Part shown: positions 55,919 through 64,000 of the stretch, one piece after another | How positions within the stretch are numbered: position 1 is the first letter of the stretch | Layout of the letters: every line of letters starts with the position of its first letter | NCBI GenBank assembly: GCA_031772625.1 | Contig: CM062815.1 | Location: 916,948,979-917,012,978 of the forward strand | Origin: Pinus tabuliformis | Taxonomy: Eukaryota > Streptophyta > Pinopsida > Pinales > Pinaceae | DNA length: 64,000 nt | Direction of reading: 5' to 3' | Notes under the pieces: model-generated | What the model was told of the DNA's origin: nothing | Database searches by the model: none | The model's input: only the letters and a program-made list of their open reading frames with translations | Translations under genes and position numbers: made by a program

Positions 55919-57980
55919 TGATGGGCCTCTAAATTAGACATAAATTAAGGCCCATGCCTCTAATTTAAAACATCAATTAAGGCCTATTATCATCCTTCAA
56001 CACATTAAACATCTCTTTTTGCATTAGATAATTTAGTTTTAACTTTAATATATTCATTAGGAAGGTTTATGAATAAGTGAATATTTGTGCCTAATTTTAT
56101 TTATTTTTTGTGGAATATTATGAGAATATTGGGCAGATTATGAAGAGTTAGAGGAGGAGGTAATTTAGGGACTTGTTCCCTACTACTGGAGGATCAATAA
56201 TAAATAATAAGTCAGCACTATATTATGGAATTATGGCACAAATTGTGGAACTCCAATTATTGAGAAAATCTAGGAATGTGTTCCACTAATCAAGGGATCA
56301 TATCCACCAATCAAGAGATCAGATCCACTAATCAAGGGATTTCAGTGGGGAAAGCTTCCTCCATCCATGGGGAATGATTATTAATCATTTTTTATAAGTA
56401 CCAAGTTGAATTTTCCTCTAGGGAATGACTAAGAAAATATAGGAATGTGTTCCCTGCCATTTAATGCAAATTCCTAGTACTGGGGACTAGATCCACTAAT
56501 TAAGGGATTCTGGTGGGGAAAGCTTCCTCCATTCATGGGGAATGATTCCTAATCATTTTGTATAAGTACCAAGTCGAATTTTCCTCTAAGGGAGAGATTT
56601 GCATTAGTGTTATGATGTAGAGATGTAATTCCATTGATGAAAATAATGAAGATTGATGTCATATTCATCTTCTAAATCTTGTTCTCCTCCATAGGTCTCT
56701 GAGTTCCTTGGGATTGGCCATTACAGGAGCCTCAAATCCCTTTTGTATCATTTGATTTCCTTCTTTTCATTGCTTATTCACATGCATCTCTAGTTTTTAT
56801 GTCTTTCTATTTCTGCATTTAGGATTAATAATTTCTTGTTGTAGGATTGATTTAAATGGTTGATATAAGTTATTTTGCAGGATAAAAAGAATTATTTCAT
56901 CCTTGGAAAATCTTTGGAAGTTCATAGAAATTATTGAGCTTCTTGGATTAGTCTTCTTATTCCCAAATCTAGATTGCTAGACCTCCTTTTTAACAAAGAA
57001 CAATAAAGTTTTGCTATTTTTTAGAGCATGCTAACGAGATTAAATTGAATTGATTCCAATTGCATTAGATGAAAACAAATTCTAGTTCATAAAAAAATTA
57101 CCCCATTTAATTTTCACTTGATTTGATTAGGCATTTTTTAGATTTACTAGCTCACTAGTTCTCAAATTTCTAGATTTTCGACTAGTAATGTTTTTTATTT
57201 TTTTTTGCATGGGTTAACATAGGTCATTTTGAGTGATTACACTTGGAATGGGGACCTAAGACATCCTAGTTAATACCAAAAGTTTTCCCATCCAATTTGA
57301 ATTTGATTTTCTTGGTCATTCGATGAATTATAGTAAATTTGTACATCTTGTGGGAAATCAAGGGATCCTGTCAGAAATCACCATAGCATCTTGTAGGAAA
57401 GCTTGTTTTGAGGTCGAATTGAGGGAAAAGCCTCTAGGAAGCTAGAAAAGGTTCCTTACTTGTCTCCCAAACCTTCTGACCATTCACCATCATCTCCAAG
57501 CCACCTGCCAAATCACCAAAAGAGATTAGATTTCACACTCTCACATTAAAAAAAGACAAAAAGAAAAACAAATTTATTTTATTCATTTACATGCATAGCA
57601 GTAGAAGGTTTGATGGTTTGAATCTGCATGCTTAGGACAGTAAGATTGCATACATGTTAACTTAGAATTCTTTTGAAGAAAATCCTCCTAGGAGTTAGTT
57701 AGAAAATGGTGTGTTTTAGCATTTTATTTCCTTCTCTTTCCTTGTACTTTCTCTCTTACAATAGGTTAAGGTTCCATTTCAAGCATTTCATTTTATGCAA
57801 TTAGTTAGGATTTGACTTCAGTACATGCACTCCATTACATCATGACAACAAAGGAAGGACACATTGTATGCTGCACATATAGTGCCAAGACTTCTTAAGT
57901 TTGTACGAACCCCGGGTTGATAATTAAAGTCAGTAGTCTTGGGAGTTGCATCATTCTTGTTGCAATACCGAGGCTCATCA
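55919..57980 (+). mobile_element. 2.06-kb LTR-type insertion in G gag (probable solo LTR)
   Basis: TGATGGGCCTC at the left and GAGGCTCATCA at the right are inverted complements with one mismatch, flanked by perfect GAAGG duplications (55914-55918 and 57981-57985). Removing insert plus one duplication restores the gag frame (ASVKV then MHLES). No ORF. Two copies of an approximately 165-bp unit occur at about 56330-56410 and 56490-56590, with TATAAGTACC after each. No internal second LTR was found. Confidence 0.85.
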
Positions 57981-59030
57981 GAAGGTCATGCATCTTGAAA
58001 GTATGGGGACTCATGAACAAAATGACCACCCAAAAATAGCTGGAACAACCAAGAGAAGAGGGGAAAATACCTCTTGTACACATTGTGAGAAAGAGCGACG
58101 TGACGAAGAGAATTGTTGGAAATTGCACCCTAAGGTAAGACCTAAGAGGAATGATAGAAAGGAGAAACATAAGACAATTTCCACCATGCAACAAGATCAA
58201 GAGTCTAAATAAAAGGAAGATGAGAAGGTCACAACTGTAGGATTTGAATGAGGTAGACCAATTTACCTAGGGTCAGATTCCGATGACAAAAGGAAGATTA
58301 CATCTCTTGGGATCGAAATAGATGGACCCGTTGATTTGGGTTCTGATTCAAGAGATGGGACAAGAATTTAAATAGATATTGTACCAAATATAAAAAGGAC
58401 ACCCAATATGGCATGGCTCTAGGAACTCGAGGAGATCAACAAAAGCATTCAAGAAGAGAATTTTGAGCTAAGGAGACTCCTACAAGAAAAAGAGAAGGAG
58501 AAACAAAGGTTGCTATGGCAGTTGCAAGTTAAGGACGAGGCCTTAGAAAGGCCGCAGCATAACAACCTTGAGGTAAAAAGTGACTTGTCAATTTCATGTA
58601 CCTTTCCTAATGATGATTTCACTTCTTTTGAAAAAAACATACTACAGGTATCAGATCCAAACTGTTGAAGAAAATGGGGTATCAGGGGAAGGGCCTCGAC
58701 ATTAATGGGCAAGGCATCATGAACCCCATCAAAGTAGAGGAATTGCCTCGTCATGCAGGACTTGGGTTTGTTAGGAAGGAAGGTGGGGAATGCTCCAAAA
58801 AAACCAGAGACCACCAACAATGATGATGAGGGAAGCTCATCACATTCCAGTGACAATAGGGGATCCATGAACACTTGTTAGAGGTACATTGGGAGAAAGT
58901 GTTCCAATACAATATAGAAAGTCTGGAAGAGGAAGAATCATTGCAACAAGGATGAACACCAGGAATTTGCATGTCAAACACTCCAGGTCCAAAATCACCC
59001 ACGAAGAATCCAGTCATTGAAGATATTTCA
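57981..59030 (+). pseudogene. Element G gag, zinc knuckle and G-patch-like end
   Basis: MHLESMGTHEQ, then a Cys/His cluster CTHCEKERRDEENCWKLHP (58076-58133), a form seen in plant retroelement Gags. A Lys/Glu-rich coil (about 58440-58540) and a G-patch-like block near 58670-58770 follow: KKMGYQGKGLDINGQGI, then LPRHAGLG. The frame shifts near 58665. Several stops. No protease or RT follows before the 3' LTR. Confidence 0.72.
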
Positions 59031-59276
59031 CAAGCAAATCTGCCAAAGGGAGACGACCCATTTACTTTATTAAGTAAAAGACGGTTTTTTTAGAGGTGGT
59101 AGCTTGTTATCGCCACAATTTGTCAATCACGCATTTCAAGTAAATGTAAAATTGATGATGTGTTTCCATCACTTCAAAATGAAACGATGATGTTTTTGGC
59201 TTTTTCTTATAGTAGTTGAGGTATTTTTTTTAATTATGTAATCCTTTACCAAAGAGTCTGTGCTATAAACTCTTAA

Positions 59277-59288
59277 AAAGTGAGGGGT
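59277..59288 (+). other. Element G polypurine tract (putative)
   Basis: AAAGTGAGGGGT directly precedes TGTTTGAGTCATG, the proposed 3' LTR start. Confidence 0.5.
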
Positions 59289-60805
59289 TGTTTGAGTCAT
59301 GTATGGTTTGTATATGATTGCAAAGGATGTAGTGGTTTTGCATGAAGGTGATTGAAAGTGTGTTTTGGTAAGGACACAAGTAGTATGCTGGATGTGTTAT
59401 TGCTTTTGGTGGTCCAAAATCTCCTTAGTAGGGAGGATTGATCCAGGTGGATCTCTAAAGTACCAGTTGCATACAGAAAAGTCTCAAAATTCAAAGTGGA
59501 AAATTTACAACAAACTCAACATCAGATCGAAGTGCTCATTGCCCTTATCCCAATGATGCAAATTACACTCAAATCCAAGCTTGTATGGAGGATATAGAGT
59601 GAATAAAAGTTCAGGGTTGACTTGGACAAGTGGTAGACTAAGGAGGCAGCAAATTGGCCAGTTCCGACATTAGAATCCAGTCAACTTCTGGGAAAATTCG
59701 TGGGGTCGTTAATTGCCTAATATTGCCTATGGTTCCAAAAAATGTCTAAGTTCCTATAGTTAGAGAAAAATCAATATTAAAAAAAGGGTGGCGGGCCACG
59801 AATCCCGCAATCCCAAATCTTAGCTATCAAACTATACCAAAAGAAAAGGACATGTTGGGGGGCGAGCTGTCACCCTATCACCCCTGGAACCGTTTCCTAA
59901 CCATGGCCTTAAATTATGATAAGACAAGCGTGAGTGGGATGCAGGACACCCCTAGCAGACCCACCACCCCATGGAACCATTACAACACCAATGGGATTAT
60001 ATTAAATAGTCATGGGAGTTATGGGACAGACAGGGTTCAAACCCCCCCGACCCACATGGCGGGCCCCAAAGCGGGCGGTCCCCAAAAGCATATAATTGTT
60101 ACGAATTCATTGTCCACTCTAGCTTAATTACATGAAATGGGTATAGCAAGTCGACAAAAAGGGAGGGTACGAGGATTCGAACCCGACCCTTCACAAACCT
60201 CTTACGCACCTTCTGTCAGGTGGTGCTAGTAATGCACCACTGACCTTTTCCTTGAAGAGTCCACTGACATTTTTCATATAAGCTCAAGTTTTGTAGATGC
60301 ATGGGGAGGTTGGTGCATTTTTCCACAAAAATCATTTTTTAATTGCAGGTGCGGAAAAATAAGTCCGGAAGGGGGCTGGAACCTTGCCCCAGGGAATCTT
60401 GGAGCTATCAAAAATATTCCGAGAGGTGCAGAAGCGATTTTTGTCAGAATTGGGTGTTTGGGCAGTCATTTTTGCACGATTGTTTGCCAGGAAATCAGTG
60501 GTTATGTCCATTTATGTAGTCGAACTCTCCATTTCTCTATCATATTCCAGCTTTGAGGTATAAGGGTCTTATGTAAATGTTGCTTGTACTTCTTCTCTTT
60601 TATGCCACTTAATGAATGAAGGCCTCCTCACTATTGAGTAGGGCACTGAGACGTAGTCCAAATTGAACGAACTCCATAATCAATTCCTTGTGTCATATTT
60701 TCATGATATTTTCTTCATGTTTTTATGTGCTCTTAAGTTTTCTTAGATAATATGCTCTTTAACATGTAATTATTTATGCATCTATAAGAAAAATATCTTT
60801 GATAA
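59289..60805 (+). repeat. Element G 3' LTR
   Basis: It starts TGTTTGAGTC after a purine tract. From 59440 it matches 45813-47185. The end at about 60805 reads GATAA where the 5' LTR has GATCA. About 1.5 kb. It contains the second tRNA-like copy. Confidence 0.7.
60160..60244 (-). other. tRNA-derived sequence in G 3' LTR
   Basis: Minus strand has A-box-like TGGTGCATTACTAG and B box GGTTCGAATCC. Counterpart of 46536-46618, here with the more canonical B box. Confidence 0.55.
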
Positions 60806-62069
60806 TGAATGATCATGATTAGTGCATCATAGGTTTAATATTTAGGTCATAGGCTGTAGTGGAGAGGGAGGAAAAGTTTTTCTAGATAGGAGTTAGAGAA
60901 AATAAACCTATCAAGTAAATCCATCAAATCAATATGGTGTCATTATAGATAGAAATAGGCAACTTTATCACATTGACTAGAGCCCTGTACAAGCAAAAAT
61001 AAATTACATAAGCAATTTTTCATGGTTTACCTATAAATATCATACAGATTACAAATAATTGAAGAGGTGTCTAATGATGAGTAAAGTTAGATAACACCTC
61101 AATATATTTCTAACTTGAGTCTAACTAGTAATCATCCAAAAAATTTCAAAGAACAAATAAAATGTACATAAGCATAACATCTGAGCATAATATCAATGTA
61201 TAATATGAACATCTTCCCAAAAAATAACTAAGCACTAGAAATCTTTCATTATTTACCAAAATAACTCTAACATTTACTTACAAAATTTCCACTAAATTCG
61301 AAGTTACTAGAGCAAAAATTATTACAAAGCACAAATCATAAATACAAAAAATTTCATTTACCATTTATAATTATGTGTAAGCCAAATTATGTTCCCCATG
61401 CCATTGAGTTCTATCTTGGGTGGCTAAAATGTTATGATCCTCCCTGTATAGATTCAAACCCCACTTGTCACATTATTTCCCCTTGTAGGATGATAGCCTA
61501 TGAAAGGATCTATTTCATGTGGATGGGACATGTGCTATGCTTGAGTGACTTTTGATGGATTAGATTCCCTAGTCATAGAAACTTAGCTAAGAATGGATTC
61601 CATAAGTCCACAAGTGAAATTCCTATCATTGACCGGAAGCATTCAAACAAAAAAAATCATGTTTCCCCTTTTTCACTTTGCAATAGTTTAATCTCAAGTT
61701 AATATGTGAGGGGAATTATGATCAACTAACTTGGGAAAGGCAATAAGCACTGAGAGTTCTAGTATTCAAACCATTAATGCAACAAATTTTTTATGCATTT
61801 CATATATAGAAAAGAAGTATTAATGGAGATCATAGTTTAATGTAAAGGCTTCTAGTTATTGCTATTTCCATCCCAAAATGCCACACATCAAGAAGTTGTA
61901 TTGTATGTTCAATTTTTTCGATGCTTTTTTTGTGAGAAACTTATTTATGGATACTAAATATGCTCAAGCAAGTCACATATTGGCATCATGTATACTTAAT
62001 TATTGAATGATAGAGCTTATGATTTACCTGCACTAACCAAAAAACACAAAATAACAAGGAATAACACCA
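60806..62069. other. AT-rich stretch without recognised features
   Basis: No gene, terminal repeat or RNA gene is supported. A 60-codon open frame at 61373-61555 has no recognisable domain. Confidence 0.5.
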
Positions 62070-62590
62070 AACTTATCATTCAACAAAAAGGAAATCAAAA
62101 AGAGCATTAATAGATGTAGCTGCTAAATTTCTAATTATTGAAGGAGACAAAATAAGTACATACTATGTCTCAATAATATATTTTTTACTTTGGAGTATGT
62201 ATAATGTTTCAATGGGTACCAGTGATGGTGAATGCAGGAAAACAAATCATGTAGCATGTTTTAAAATAACAATATGTCAGTTCTCTTAGATATTGGGCAC
62301 TTGGAACCCACTATCATACAACAAAATTTCTAAATCTATCATACAAGAAAAATGAAAACAAAAATAGAATTAATAGATCCAATTGTTAAATTTCTAATCA
62401 TTAAAGGAGACAAGATAGATACATAGTATGTCTCAAAAACACATTTTTTTTACTTTGGAGTATGTACAATGTTTCAATGCCTACCAGTGATGGTCAATGA
62501 AGGAAAAACAATCATGTGGCATGTTTCAACATAAAAATACATCAGTTCCCTTAGAAAGTGGGCACTTGGAACCCACGTATGTCAACATGA
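62070..62590. repeat. Tandem duplication, 263-bp unit
   Basis: Two adjacent copies share ATTAATAGAT, TTTACTTTGGAGTATGTA, AATGTTTCAATG and GGGCACTTGGAACCCAC, offset by 263 bases. Several percent diverged. Confidence 0.85.
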
Positions 62591-64000
62591 TATTTCAACA
62601 AAGGAATGAAAATTATTGTATTCATCTCATGATCATATTTAAATTCTAAGATTAACTCTTTCTCTAGAGGTCACCCCAAGAGTCCAAGTCTTCCTCAGAG
62701 TAGCTTAACCATAATTTAAAGTGTCTACTAAATTCTATGTTTCGTTGCAGGTGGATTATGTAGCTCAGCTTCCTACGAGCCTCATTTAAAGCTTGGATTG
62801 TGTCTTGACTCTTACCAACATGCTCATACTAAACCTTTATGGGGAAAATAAGGTCCAAGTAGGAAAATCTGGGAATGATGGGATAATAATGAATCACAAA
62901 GTTAGTATCATTTTTTCTTACACCATCGACATATTAAAAAAAAGTTGAATTTGAGGCTCTAATTCAAGGACTAACTTAAGTACTGAATAAGGAAATGATA
63001 CACTCAATATTGAAAGAGACTCTCCCCTCCAGTATGCAGGTTTCAGATAAATGGGGTATCAAATATTGGAGTATTCAAGTTCTATCAAATGAAATTAGGT
63101 GTCTTGTCGCGAAGATTCTTGTTATAAGGTTTTACTACATAGGAAGATAGTTCAATAAGATGAGGAACCAGATAGGTAACTAAGGAGATCATTTGGGACT
63201 AAAGAAAATTTAAGTGAGAATTCAAACCACTACATGTTGGAAGAAAATAAGAGAACGTGCGACAAATGTGGATGTATGGGAATATTGGCACCTCTAGTCA
63301 TGTTAAATCAGGGCTCTCTCATTTAAGGAAAGAGGCCTACTTTCCTCTATCATCCATAATGAATTGCGTAAGCAACAAATCTATGATTGTTTTGGGTGGA
63401 GGAAAATATTACTGAGTACCTCTATTTTCCTAGCATACTTTGAAAAGAACAACAAAAGACATCTAAAATATGTATAGTGTAGTCACTGCTCTAGTTTGAA
63501 ATGTAGTGCATAGAGGAGACCATTTTTATGAGTTTTTGATACTCTTTCTATATGAAAAGGGGCTTGTAGTTGCACAAGTCCCTAAATGATACCCAAAGAA
63601 ATTAAACAATATGAAACTTTGAATACAAATTTGGCACTAATGCATTGGTCAGGGTGATGGTAGATGAAGATAGGACCATTGCAAAGAATTTGTCCATTTC
63701 ATTGAAGAATGCTTGAAGCAAAGGCACCTAAGGATTAGATCCTATTATGGTTGGTAAAACCTAAATTTTTTTTTTTTTTTCACAACCCTTTCTAATAAGC
63801 TAGAGCCACCTTATGGGGATTCACCCACCCTACCCCCTTGGGTTTTGACCTCATCACATAGCTCAAGTGTCTAACTGGACTTTTCCAATCCATCTACACC
63901 TTGAAGGAACTAGTGGCTTGTGTTCAAATGCTTAGAATATTTTATTAGATGGTATTTTATAGGTAAACCGGGGATAATACAGACTAAAGGTCTTGGTAGA
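62591..64000. other. Unannotated AT-rich sequence
   Basis: No gene is supported. Includes a T homopolymer at about 63766-63780. Confidence 0.5.

Larger units (their letters stand above)
45813..60805 (+). mobile_element. Element G: gag-only LTR retrotransposon, split twice
   Basis: Two similar direct repeats (45813-47185 and 59289-60805) flank a tRNA-Met-type primer site and a gag with a G-patch-like end. After removing nested A2 and the 2.06-kb insertion, only about 2.2 kb of internal sequence remains. No protease, RT or integrase is seen, which fits a TR-GAG/LARD-like non-autonomous element. The first 150 bp of the 5' LTR do not match the 3' LTR, so the left end is truncated or replaced. 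Confidence 0.75.

Noticed and set aside
58449-58874. 141-codon minus-strand open frame
   Set aside because: Opposite the G gag and G-patch-like segment, which is the supported strand.
1-64000. A host protein-coding gene
   Set aside because: Every long frame could be assigned to a transposable element, its antisense shadow, or an LTR; no exon-intron gene structure with a recognisable host protein was seen.

Overview
This 64-kb window looks like heterochromatic, transposon-filled DNA from a seed plant with a large genome. It is built almost entirely from nested, decayed LTR retrotransposons of the Ty3/gypsy class. No host gene could be supported, and nothing suggests a bacterium, organelle or virus. 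The species cannot be named from the sequence. The evidence for a plant is the plant-type gag/pol families (Tat/Ogre-like, Athila-like and chromovirus), a CACTA terminus, tRNA-Met, tRNA-Arg-type and tRNA-Asp-type primer sites, and many nested insertions with 5-bp target duplications.

Left complex (1-31471). The oldest layer is element C (minus strand, Athila/Tat-like). Its 5' LTR is 29388-31471 and its gag is 27940-28938. The rest of its gag, its protease and its RT lie at 1994-4486. At its left end C is cut by a further element, D (1-1993), which carries an uncharacterised ORF. Element B (plus strand, 4492-27939, perfect TGGAG target duplication) sits inside C's gag. B is a Tat/Ogre-type element with LTR, primer site, long leader, gag, protease, RT, RNase H, integrase, a second archaeal-type RNase H, an antisense ORF, a structured 3' UTR and LTR. 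B in turn contains element A1 (minus strand, 4531-12411) in its 5' LTR and a solo LTR (20667-21552, perfect ATGGA duplication) in pol.

Middle (31472-45812). Chromovirus E (32357-38129) has lost most of RNase H and the integrase core but keeps a chromodomain. It appears to sit in the 5' LTR of element F, a gypsy element with gag, protease, RT and partial RNase H that breaks at a CACTA-type terminus at 43566. Large AT and ACAT microsatellites follow.

Right complex (45813-60805). Element G has about 1.4-kb LTRs and encodes only a gag with a G-patch-like end. It is split by element A2 (47493-55331, perfect GATCC duplication) and by a 2.06-kb solo-LTR-like insertion (55919-57980, perfect GAAGG duplication). 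From 60806 to 64000 there is AT-rich DNA with a 263-bp tandem duplication and no recognisable gene.

Main observation. A1 and A2 are two copies of a pol-less family that encodes only two zinc knuckles and a protease. In two clusters around that ORF they carry a series of short hairpins. The stems differ from hairpin to hairpin, but the sense-strand loops share a motif close to G-R-CTCGTTAAAA. Equivalent hairpins occur in the 3' UTR of the larger element B. In at least three stems, base pairs are replaced by other complementary pairs between copies. Shared leader islands, 3' UTR and primer-site type suggest that A elements are non-autonomous partners of B-like elements and that the hairpin array is a selected RNA structure.
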